Assembly (NCBI RefSeq): GCF_937997465.1
Contig: NZ_CALKTQ010000149.1
Location: forward strand, 1 to 6,749
DNA: 6,749 bases
Direction of reading: 5' to 3'
DNA from: an uncultured Campylobacter sp.
GTDB taxonomy: Bacteria; Campylobacterota; Campylobacteria; Campylobacterales; Campylobacteraceae
Within the stretch, counting starts at the first letter, position 1. Each line of letters opens with the position of its first letter. Under the pieces are notes generated by a model. It saw nothing but the letters and a program-made list of their open reading frames with translations. It was not told the DNA's origin and did not search any database. Position numbers and translations under genes: made by a program. Positions 1 through 5,408 of this stretch are shown here, one piece after another.

Positions 1-1
1 C

Positions 2-1594
2 GCGACGGGGCCGCTAGGCCAGGGCGTAGCAAACGCGGTGGGCTTTGCTATGGCGGCAAAATACGCGGCTAATCTGCTAAACGAGCCTGAAAACACCATC
101 ATCGACCATAAAATTTACTGCCTCTGCGGCGACGGAGACTTGCAGGAGGGCATCAGCTACGAGGCCTGTGCGGTTGCCGGCAACCTACATCTAGACAACC
201 TCGTTTTGATCTACGACTCCAACAACATCACGATCGAGGGCGACACGAGTATAGCTTGGAGCGAGGACGTGAAGGCGAGGTTTGAGGCGCAGGGCTGGGA
301 CGTCGCGCGCATAGACGGCCACGACTACGATCAGATCGAGTTTGCGCTCGAGCAAGCCGCCGAAAAAGAGCGCCCGTATCTCATCATCGCAAACACCCGC
401 ATCGCAAAGGGCGCGGGCGAGCTAGAGGGCAGTCACCACAGCCACGGCGCGCCGCTTGGCGAGGAGATCATAAAGGCTGCTAAAATCGCAGCCGGCTTTG
501 ATCCTGAGCGCAAATTTGCTATTGGCGAGGACGTTCTTATTCGCTTCCGCGCCGCTCTAGAAAAGGGCGACCTAGCCGAAGCTCAGTGGAACAAAAAGGT
601 AGAAAATCTAAGCAGCGAGAGCAGAAATATGCTAAACGCACTGTTAAACCCTGATTTTAGCAAGATAAATTTCCCTGATTTTAGCGGCAAAAAGCTAGCT
701 ACTCGCGACAGCAACGGCGTCATCATGAACGAGATCGCGCGCGCGATGCCTGGCTTTATCGGCGGTAGCGCGGATCTGGCGCCGTCAAACAAAACCGAGC
801 TAAAAGGCATGGGCGACTTCCCTAACGGCCGCAACATCCACTACGGCATCCGCGAGCACGCCATGGCTGCGATAAACAACGCGGTCGCTAGATACGGGCT
901 TTTCTTGCCGTTTAGCGCGACGTTTTTTATCTTTAGCGACTACCTAAAGCCGTCCGCGCGTATCGCCTCGCTGATGAGCATCAGGCACTTTTTTATCTTT
1001 ACGCACGACAGCATCGGCGTGGGCGAGGACGGCCCGACGCATCAGCCTATCGAGCAGCTTAGCACATTGCGCGCGATGCCAAATTTCTACACATTCCGCC
1101 CGGCCGACGGCAACGAAAACGCGCTTTGCTGGAAGGCGGCGCTAAATTTACGCGCTCCAAGCGCCTTTGTGCTTAGCCGCCAAGGCCTAGCTCCGCTTGA
1201 AAAAGGCGAACTAGGCGGCGTAGAAAATGGCGCTTATCTACTAAAACGCGCGCAAAATGCCAAAATCACGCTAATAGCCAGCGGCAGCGAAGTGGAGCTT
1301 TGCGTCAAAGCGGCTGAAATTTTAGCCGCTCGCGGTATCGGCGCCAACGTCGTCTCTGCGCCGTGCTTTGACCTGCTTTGCGAGCAGCCGCGCGAGTACG
1401 TAGAGCAGATCATAGATCCAGCGACCAAGGTCATCGCCGTCGAAGCCGCAAGCGCGCTGGAGTGGTATAAATTTGCCGATGAGATCTACTCGATGAAGAG
1501 CTTTGGCGAGAGCGGCAAGGCGGGCGCATTGTTCGAGTATTTCGGTTTTACGCCTGAAAAGATTGCGGAATTTGCGCAGGAAACGGCGAAGTAA
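2..1594 (+). CDS. tkt: Transketolase, 5'-truncated by window edge
   Basis: Transketolase is a cytoplasmic thiamine-diphosphate (ThDP) enzyme of the pentose phosphate pathway that moves two-carbon ketol units between sugar phosphates. The frame is open from base 2, so 530 residues are visible and roughly the first 100-115 of the family are missing. It begins inside the TGPLGQG motif. GDGDLQEG at visible residues 43-50 is the ThDP/Mg-binding motif. SHHSHGAPLG (144-153) matches the active-site histidine loop. YGIREHAM carries the ThDP-activating glutamate at 285. GEDGPTHQP (341-349) carries an active-site histidine at 347; the Glu-His spacing of 62 equals that of E. coli E411/H473. The protein ends in ETAK before TAA. 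The GTG at 38 lies in the conserved core and is not the start. No strong U-tract terminator follows, so read-through toward uppP is possible. The identification is very secure. Confidence 0.97.
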   Translation, partial: ATGPLGQGVANAVGFAMAAKYAANLLNEPENTIIDHKIYCLCGDGDLQEGISYEACAVAGNLHLDNLVLIYDSNNITIEGDTSIAWSEDVKARFEAQGWDVARIDGHDYDQIEFALEQAAEKERPYLIIANTRIAKGAGELEGSHHSHGAPLGEEIIKAAKIAAGFDPERKFAIGEDVLIRFRAALEKGDLAEAQWNKKVENLSSESRNMLNALLNPDFSKINFPDFSGKKLATRDSNGVIMNEIARAMPGFIGGSADLAPSNKTELKGMGDFPNGRNIHYGIREHAMAAINNAVARYGLFLPFSATFFIFSDYLKPSARIASLMSIRHFFIFTHDSIGVGEDGPTHQPIEQLSTLRAMPNFYTFRPADGNENALCWKAALNLRAPSAFVLSRQGLAPLEKGELGGVENGAYLLKRAQNAKITLIASGSEVELCVKAAEILAARGIGANVVSAPCFDLLCEQPREYVEQIIDPATKVIAVEAASALEWYKFADEIYSMKSFGESGKAGALFEYFGFTPEKIAEFAQETAK

Positions 1595-1602
1595 ATTTAG
1601 CC

Positions 1603-1650
1603 TCTTAAATTTGACGGTTTTGGCTCCGGCCGGATCCGTTAAATTTGAGA
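1603..1650 (+). terminator. Long stem-loop just after tkt, possible weak terminator
   Basis: Bases 1603-1617 and 1636-1650 can pair over 15 positions as RNA, with two G-U wobbles. The loop is 18 nt (1618-1635) and contains the 10-base perfect palindrome TCCGGCCGGA at 1625-1634. It lies 8 bases after the tkt stop codon. No run of T follows the right arm, so it is a poor classical intrinsic terminator. It could be an mRNA-stabilising 3' structure or part of a switch, because its right arm can also pair downstream (see the next hairpin). Confidence 0.4.
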
Positions 1651-1681
1651 ACTCATACCGGGCGAGACCCGCATCAAATTT
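1641..1681 (+). other. Alternative hairpin sharing an arm with the previous one
   Basis: AAATTTGA at 1641-1648 pairs with TCAAATTT at 1674-1681. Inside it, CGGG (1659-1662) pairs with CCCG (1668-1671) around a 5-nt loop. The left arm overlaps the right arm of the 1603-1650 hairpin, so the two full folds exclude each other. This could be attenuator-like, or it could simply follow from the density of AAATTT words in this genome. A role is inference only. Confidence 0.3.
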
Positions 1682-1726
1682 GCGCGGTTTGCTCGCGGCA
1701 AAATCAAAATTATAAAAAGGGAAATA

Positions 1727-1903
1727 TTGCAAAAATATAGGCAAAAAACAGGGCGATTCGCCGACGAAAATTTCATCTTAAATTTAGCTCGCGGCGCGGG
1801 TAAATTTGACGCGCAAAAAGGCACGATCGAGCAAATTTGCGCTAAAGATAAAATCAAATTTAGCGCACAAAATCAGCTTAAATTTAACCAAAAGGCCGCG
1901 TGA
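1727..1903 (+). CDS. Putative 58-residue basic protein overlapping the uppP start
   Basis: The frame starts with TTG at 1727, behind a plausible ribosome binding site (AGGGA at 1718-1722, 4 bases of spacing). It is open for 58 codons and stops with TGA at 1901-1903, sharing one base with the uppP ATG (TGATG), a typical arrangement for translational coupling. The product begins MQKYRQKTGRF and is basic (about 12 Lys/Arg against 5 Asp/Glu), with one Cys, no membrane segment and no motif I recognise. Codons such as GCG, GGC, GCC, ATC and GAG resemble those of its neighbours. Against it: there is no ATG or GTG start, and the AAATTT density (five copies in 177 bases) is that of the spacers rather than of genes. 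It could therefore be a real small gene, a leader that feeds ribosomes to uppP, or a chance frame. Confidence 0.42.
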   Translation: MQKYRQKTGRFADENFILNLARGAGKFDAQKGTIEQICAKDKIKFSAQNQLKFNQKAA

Positions 1904-2697
1904 TGGAGCTTTCGCATATTATCGTTTTGGCCCTAGTTCAGGGTATTAGCGAGTTTTTACCGATCTCTAGCTCAGCTCACCTCGTGCTGGTACCTAAGCT
2001 ACTTGGCTGGGCGGATCAGGGGCTTGCCTTTGACGTCGCCGTTCACGTAGGCACGCTAGCGGCGATACTTTTTTATTTTAAAGACAGGCTTGCTGGGCTC
2101 GTGCGCGATTTTTTCGCATCTATCGCGCGGCGCGAGAAAGTCGGCGACAGCACGCTCGTGTGGTCGGTTGGCTTTGCGACCGTGCCGGTGGGGCTTTTTG
2201 GCCTAGCGTTTAGAGACGCCATCGAGCAGTACGCTAGAAGCGGGCTCGTGATCGCGGCGATGACGATAATTTTTGGTATCGCGCTCTACGTCGCGGATAA
2301 AAAATCGGGCCTAAAAACAGAATACGAAATGACGATCAAGCTCGCTCTCATCGTGGGTTTAGCGCAGGCGATCGCGCTGATACCCGGCGTTTCGCGCTCG
2401 GGTGTGACGATGACGGCGGCGCTGATGCTTGGCTTTAGCCACAAAGCAAGCGCGAATTTCTCGTTTTTGCTCTCAATCCCCGTGATCGTGCTAGCAGGCG
2501 GGCTTGAAGCAGTAAAGCTGCTAAAAACCCCGGACGCGCTGCCTTGGAGCGACCTTGCTATCGGCGCAGCGGTTAGCGGCCTTAGCGCGTATCTATGCGT
2601 GCGGCTGTTTATGGCGCTGATCGCGCGAGCCAGTATGCTGCCGTTTGTTATCTACCGCATGATTTTGGGCGTGTTTTTGTTTGTGATGTTTTTATAA
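1903..2697 (+). CDS. uppP: Undecaprenyl-diphosphate phosphatase (BacA/UppP)
   Basis: This integral inner-membrane enzyme dephosphorylates undecaprenyl diphosphate to recycle the C55 lipid carrier for peptidoglycan and surface glycans; extra copies of the family give bacitracin resistance. With the ATG at 1903 the protein has 264 residues, the normal size. The family motif (E/Q)xxxE appears as QGISEFLPISSSAHL, with Gln13 in the first acidic position and Glu17 in the second. PGVSRSGVT (161-169) is the second signature and carries the catalytic-site arginine Arg165. Long hydrophobic stretches run through the protein, as expected for a multi-span membrane enzyme. ATG 1903 is preferred over the in-frame GTG at 1900, because AAAAGG at 1890-1895 then sits 7 bases upstream and the family N-terminus fits. 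It follows tkt on the same strand, with a small candidate frame overlapping its start, and converges on the phosphoesterase gene downstream. Confidence 0.96.
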   Translation: MELSHIIVLALVQGISEFLPISSSAHLVLVPKLLGWADQGLAFDVAVHVGTLAAILFYFKDRLAGLVRDFFASIARREKVGDSTLVWSVGFATVPVGLFGLAFRDAIEQYARSGLVIAAMTIIFGIALYVADKKSGLKTEYEMTIKLALIVGLAQAIALIPGVSRSGVTMTAALMLGFSHKASANFSFLLSIPVIVLAGGLEAVKLLKTPDALPWSDLAIGAAVSGLSAYLCVRLFMALIARASMLPFVIYRMILGVFLFVMFL

Positions 2698-2705
2698 AGA
2701 TAGCT

Positions 2706-2743
2706 AAATTTGGGCTCAAATTTGAGGTTAGCGGCCCAAATTT
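2706..2743 (+). terminator. Candidate terminator after uppP (possibly bidirectional)
   Basis: AAATTTGGGC (2706-2715) and GCCCAAATTT (2734-2743) form a perfect 10-bp stem with an 18-nt loop that holds the palindrome TCAAATTTGA (2716-2725). The stem begins 8 bases after the uppP stop. On the + strand the right arm ends in TTT and is followed by GCTTTT, giving a modest T-rich tail. Because the arms start with AAA and end with TTT, the same hairpin could also serve the converging - strand gene. The fold is clear; terminator function is inferred from position. Confidence 0.55.
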
Positions 2744-2760
2744 GCTTTTAAATTTAAAGC
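2744..2760. repeat. Near-palindrome in the convergent spacer
   Basis: GCTTTTAAATTTAAAGC is palindromic apart from one extra T. It lies between the uppP hairpin and the end of the converging phosphoesterase gene, 10 bases beyond that gene's TAG. On the - strand it would be the first structure transcribed after the stop codon, so it may assist termination of the phosphatase operon. The stem is AT-rich and short. Confidence 0.3.
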
Positions 2761-2770
2761 GCAAATTTGA

Positions 2771-3433
2771 CTAAGACCGGTCAAAATTTAGCTTTTCCAA
2801 AACCTCTCTTATCCTTGCGCTTCTACTCTCTACGCTATCTTCTTCGCTAAACATCCTGTGTTTGCTATGTTCAAACGGCGGCAGGTCTTTGACGAAGTCG
2901 TAAATTTCCTCAAAGCTTAAAATCTTGCCGTGCAGGTCGTAGCTGGCGTTTAGCGCCTTGCCTTTTATATTTGCGATATTTGCGTGGATATGGCCGTAGA
3001 GCTGGATAGAGCCATAGTGACCCCTATTCCACTCGGATATCGGATAGTGAAAGGGCACGAGATGAAATTTATCCTGTTCGCGCTGCACTGTTATCTCTTT
3101 GTAATCGCAAATTTCCTCAAACAACGCGTTACCGTCTTGCTTTTTCATCGCTAGCAGCTCGTCTTTATGTTTTTTTATCGCTTCATCGTGATTGCCTAGC
3201 ACTAGGACGTGCTTGCCGTTTAGCTTGCTAAAGATGGATATATTGGTCTGCATATCCTTATGAAAGCTTAGATCGCCCATATTATAGACCGTGTCGCAGG
3301 GATTTACCCTCTCGTTCCAATGGCCAATAAGCGCTCTATCCATCGCCTCTACGCTAGAAAAAGGCCTAAAGCACGGATGAAATCTCATGATATTGCTATG
3401 TCCGAAATGCAAATCGGAGGTAAAATAAATCAT
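2771..3433 (-). CDS. Calcineurin-like metallophosphoesterase
   Basis: This is a 220-residue protein with the full metal-ligand set of the calcineurin-like phosphoesterase fold: SDLHFGH (Asp7, His9), MGDLS (Asp54), GNHDE (Asn81, His82), FHYP (His129) and GHIH (His148, His150). It therefore probably binds two divalent metals and hydrolyses a phosphomono- or diester. The opening 'SDLHFGH.NI..F...F' layout with FHYP..W resembles the small stand-alone phosphoesterases (COG4186 type) found in bacteria and phages, whose substrates are mostly unknown. There is no signal peptide, so it should be cytosolic. The last 30 or so residues (EEDSVESRSARIREVL) are charged and lie beyond the core. Its ATG overlaps the previous gene's stop as ATGA, with AAAGGAG 5 bases upstream (3439-3445), so the two are translationally coupled. 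The family is secure; the substrate is unknown. Confidence 0.9.
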   Translation of the reverse strand: MIYFTSDLHFGHSNIMRFHPCFRPFSSVEAMDRALIGHWNERVNPCDTVYNMGDLSFHKDMQTNISIFSKLNGKHVLVLGNHDEAIKKHKDELLAMKKQDGNALFEEICDYKEITVQREQDKFHLVPFHYPISEWNRGHYGSIQLYGHIHANIANIKGKALNASYDLHGKILSFEEIYDFVKDLPPFEHSKHRMFSEEDSVESRSARIREVLEKLNFDRS

Positions 3434-4119
3434 TTTTGCTCCTTTAAATCCACTTCAAATTTCTCGCCGCTTTTTATCTCCATGATAACTAGGCGCTTGA
3501 AAAACACGGCCCCTACGTCCATCGAAAAGACGTTATTTGCGCGTCTGGTTATCCTATTTTCTTCGCTTGCGACGTGCCCGTGAAATATCCTCTTGCCCGT
3601 ATTATTGCCCTCCCAAAAGGGCTCTATGCTCCACAGCACGTAGTCCTCGTCCTGCTCCTCTTCGCTTTTATCGCCGTCAAAGGCTGCATGGACAAATATG
3701 CTTTTCTCCGAGCTCACGACGTGAGGCATGTCACCGATAAAATCCTTTAGCCACGAGAGCGCGAAGCTGTTTAAATTTCGCTTGTAGATCGACCTTTTGG
3801 TTTTATCGCCGCCGTTTCTAAGCCAAATTTGATGATCTAGCGAGTCGCCGCCAAAATACCCGTCCATCATCATTTTTTCGTGATTTCCCAGTACGTGGAT
3901 CAGCGCGTATCCGTTTCTAATAAGCTTGGCGTATCTTTTGTAAAGTCCGATCGTATCCTCGCCGCGGTCGCAGCTGTCGCCCAGGATGATTATCAGATCT
4001 TTTTTGGTCAAATTTATCTTTTTAAGCATCAGGTTAAAAAGCCCGAGGCAGCCGTGCAGATCGCCGAATACGAAAATCCGCGCGTAATCATCTTCGTTTA
4101 TGTGTTTTATCTTTATCAT
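3430..4119 (-). CDS. PP2A/lambda-phosphatase-like metallophosphatase
   Basis: This 229-residue protein carries the PPP-family signatures in order: FGDLHGC (18-24), GDSCDRG (47-53; the usual form is GDxxDRG), LGNHEKM (77-83), VHAAF with His144, and FHGHV (179-183). A late SMDVGAVF (199-206) fits the conserved C-terminal Asp-Gly region. This is the pattern of lambda phosphatase, PrpA/PrpE and ApaH-like enzymes, so protein Ser/Thr phosphatase or dinucleoside tetraphosphatase activity are both possible; sequence alone does not decide. It is shorter than E. coli ApaH (about 280). No signal peptide is seen. The ATG at 4119 has only a weak upstream purine stretch (AAGAA). It starts 55 bases beyond the 3' end of tRNA-Ser on the same strand and overlaps the next phosphoesterase by four bases. 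Sampled GC is lower than in the flanking genes. Confidence 0.9.
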   Translation of the reverse strand: MIKIKHINEDDYARIFVFGDLHGCLGLFNLMLKKINLTKKDLIIILGDSCDRGEDTIGLYKRYAKLIRNGYALIHVLGNHEKMMMDGYFGGDSLDHQIWLRNGGDKTKRSIYKRNLNSFALSWLKDFIGDMPHVVSSEKSIFVHAAFDGDKSEEEQDEDYVLWSIEPFWEGNNTGKRIFHGHVASEENRITRRANNVFSMDVGAVFFKRLVIMEIKSGEKFEVDLKEQK

Positions 4120-4162
4120 TTTTGATTCTTGCGTTAAATTTGCGGAAAATTTCGGGTTAAGT

Positions 4163-4168
4163 TTTATA
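4163..4168 (-). promoter_or_regulatory. Possible -10 box for the phosphatase pair
   Basis: On the - strand this reads TATAAA, 43 bases upstream of the PP2A-like phosphatase ATG and just past the tRNA-Ser 3' end. Campylobacter promoters often lack a clear -35, so it is a reasonable candidate. Co-transcription with the tRNA from its own promoter is equally possible. Confidence 0.28.
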
Positions 4169-4174
4169 AGATTA

Positions 4175-4262
4175 TGGCAGATGGGAAGGGATTCGAACCC
4201 TCGAAAGCTTGCACTTTACACGCGTTCCAGGCGTGCTCCTTCAACCGCTCGGACACCCATCT
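4175..4262 (-). tRNA. tRNA-Ser (anticodon GGA)
   Basis: An 88-nt tRNA can be folded by hand on the - strand. The acceptor stem AGATGGG pairs with CCCATCT. The D arm is TCC-GAGCGGTTGAA-GGA. The anticodon arm is CACGC-CTGGAAC-GCGTG, with anticodon GGA at 4226-4228, reading UCC/UCU serine codons. The T arm is GAGGG-TTCGAAT-CCCTT with one G-U pair. The 16-nt variable arm has an AAAG/CTTT stem, which marks the class II tRNAs (Ser, Leu, Tyr) and fits serine. The discriminator base is G, and the terminal CCA is encoded (4175-4177). A TATAAT lies 11 bases upstream. The 3' end faces the phosphatase genes. Confidence 0.97.
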
Positions 4263-4273
4263 ATGAAGCCTGG

Positions 4274-4279
4274 ATTATA
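4274..4279 (-). promoter_or_regulatory. -10 box of the tRNA-Ser promoter
   Basis: A perfect TATAAT on the - strand, with 11 bases between it and the tRNA 5' end, places the transcription start close to the mature tRNA. It is preceded by a T/A-rich stretch (TTTTAGC). No convincing -35 hexamer is seen, as is usual for sigma-70 promoters in Campylobacter. Confidence 0.65.
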
Positions 4280-4399
4280 GCTAAAATTTAATAAGCGCAA
4301 ACTTATATTTGAGTTTGATTGCGTTTTACGGCGGCGTCAAATTTGAGCTCGCATAGCGTTTTAGCGTCATAAAGATGCGGGTTAGGGCGCAAAACAGCC

Positions 4400-4417
4400 A
4401 AATTTGCCGCCAAATTT
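4400..4417 (-). terminator. Small AAATTT hairpin after the methyltransferase gene
   Basis: AAATTTG (4400-4406) and CAAATTT (4411-4417) form a 7-bp stem with a 4-nt loop, 3 bases past the methyltransferase stop on the - strand. It is followed there by GGCTGTTTTGC, so a short U run is present about 5 nt after the stem. This is a weak intrinsic-terminator candidate. The rest of the 4263-4420 spacer holds the tRNA promoter and scattered CAAATTTG words; I see no gene in it. Confidence 0.35.
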
Positions 4418-4420
4418 AGT

Positions 4421-5266
4421 TTAAATTTGAGCGAATTTACTCGGCTTGCCCAGAGCGAAAACAAACATCCTGCATGCCTCGCGAAACGGTTTTATGTGGC
4501 TAAGCATACGCGCGATAAGCCCCCAGCGGTGTTTGTACATATTTGTCATGGTGCCGATTTCTAGGCACTTGATGTGCTCTTTATCCCACGCCTCGACCTC
4601 GCCCGCGCCCTCTACGCTCATCTTAAATTTCACGTCTCCTTTCATAAATTTGAGCACGTCGTGCTTGCGCGTGTTTGACTTTGCGGCAAATTTGTTTATC
4701 AGATCGGCAAGCAAAAGCCCCTCGAACCGCTCGCTCAAATTTAGCACAAACTCCCGAAATACTGCCTTTTCAAAATACATCGCCACGCCCTCTAGCACGA
4801 AAATAAACTTCGCGCCTGCGTGCTTTTTTGCTAGCTCGTCCATCCACGCGGTTTCTAGCATCGAGCACGCTAGGCTGTAGTTTCGCGGCGCTTTTGGCAC
4901 GAGCTTATCGCGAAGCGCGATGACGTCTGGCAAATCAAGGTCGTAAAAGGTCGCCTCGGGGCAAACGGGAGCTAGCCGCAAAGGCCTGGTATCAAGCCCG
5001 GCGCCTACTTGAACGATGACGGCGGTCGGGTGCTCGCGGGCAAATTTAAGTATGCAGTCGTCAAAAAACCTCGCTCGTATCACCGTGCCGACCCTGCTTA
5101 GCGTCGAGCGGTCAAATTTAGCGAAATCATAATCTATCTTGCTCACGACGTCTCCCGAAAACGCGTCTTTTAGTATAGGTGTCGTTTCTTGGTTTTCCTT
5201 GCTTCTAAAGTATAAATTTATAAGTAGCGTCTCGGAGACCGTGCCCTCAAATTCGATCTTTTCCAT
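4421..5266 (-). CDS. SAM-dependent methyltransferase, LCMT/PPM1 family (COG3315 type)
   Basis: This is a 281-residue class I methyltransferase of the leucine carboxyl methyltransferase (LCMT) superfamily, which in bacteria mostly contains O-methyltransferases of unknown substrate, some linked to polyketide and other secondary metabolism. The diagnostic SAM-binding motif is QVGAGLDTRPLR (86-97). It is followed by the acidic motif YDLDLPDV (108-115), which would hold the ribose hydroxyls of SAM, and by LEGVAMYF (158-165), the usual post-strand motif of this family. The N-terminal part (about 1-65) is helical and charged, with SRVGTVIRARFFD before the Rossmann core. It should be soluble and cytosolic. 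The ATG at 5266 has AAAGGA 8 bases upstream (5275-5280). It is transcribed divergently from the thiD-like gene. Nothing nearby identifies a substrate, so only the fold and cofactor are assigned. Confidence 0.88.
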   Translation of the reverse strand: MEKIEFEGTVSETLLINLYFRSKENQETTPILKDAFSGDVVSKIDYDFAKFDRSTLSRVGTVIRARFFDDCILKFAREHPTAVIVQVGAGLDTRPLRLAPVCPEATFYDLDLPDVIALRDKLVPKAPRNYSLACSMLETAWMDELAKKHAGAKFIFVLEGVAMYFEKAVFREFVLNLSERFEGLLLADLINKFAAKSNTRKHDVLKFMKGDVKFKMSVEGAGEVEAWDKEHIKCLEIGTMTNMYKHRWGLIARMLSHIKPFREACRMFVFALGKPSKFAQI

Positions 5267-5303
5267 ACGGCTTTTCCTTTTTATTTTGATAATCTTTATA
5301 GAA

Positions 5304-5309
5304 ATTGTA
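5304..5309 (-). promoter_or_regulatory. Candidate -10 box for the methyltransferase gene
   Basis: On the - strand this reads TACAAT (one mismatch to TATAAT), preceded by TTTGCAC and placed 37 bases upstream of the ATG. A second candidate, TATAAA (5295-5300), is closer. The 142-base gap between the divergent genes is AT-rich and would have to contain both promoters. Confidence 0.4.
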
Positions 5310-5372
5310 GTGCAAACGGCTTTAAAATTTTATAAAATTTAGCGTTTAACTCGCCGTTAATGCAATGTCGTT

Positions 5373-5378
5373 TATAAT
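5373..5378 (+). promoter_or_regulatory. -10 box for the thiD-like gene
   Basis: A perfect TATAAT lies 30 bases upstream of the ATG, giving a leader of only about 24 nt. That leaves no room for a thiamine (TPP) riboswitch between this promoter and the gene. No THI-box sequence was recognised elsewhere in the gap. A clear -35 box is absent. Confidence 0.55.
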
Positions 5379-5408
5379 ACGGCTTTTAAAAACGAAAAAA
5401 GGCAAAAA

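Noticed and set aside
583..837. Long antisense open frame within tkt
   Set aside because: It lies opposite the conserved transketolase core, its product is low-complexity Ser/Leu-rich, and no ribosome binding site or family is evident; it is a by-product of GC-rich codon use.
1503..1715. Arg-rich + strand frame overlapping the tkt end
   Set aside because: It overlaps the true tkt frame for most of its length, and the Arg runs are what out-of-frame GC-rich codons produce.
1322..1857. Antisense frames spanning the tkt 3' end and the spacer (1322-1744 and 1639-1857)
   Set aside because: They run through conserved tkt codons and the hairpins, their products are Arg/Ala-rich or unstructured, and no start signal is convincing.
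3320..3740. Plus-strand frames opposite the phosphatase genes
   Set aside because: The - strand frames carry complete metal-binding motif sets; the + frames show no motifs or start signals.
4175..4200. tRNA-Ser 3' end as an integration (att) site
   Set aside because: No second copy of the tRNA 3' segment was found in the window and no integrase is visible, so an attachment site cannot be supported.
4100..4291. Plus-strand frame across the tRNA-Ser locus
   Set aside because: Most of it is the complement of a tRNA that folds perfectly; sequence such as GRDSNPRK is the familiar spurious translation of tRNA complements.
5267..5408. TPP riboswitch ahead of the thiD-like gene
   Set aside because: No THI-box sequence was recognised, and the TATAAT at 5373 leaves only about 24 nt of leader.
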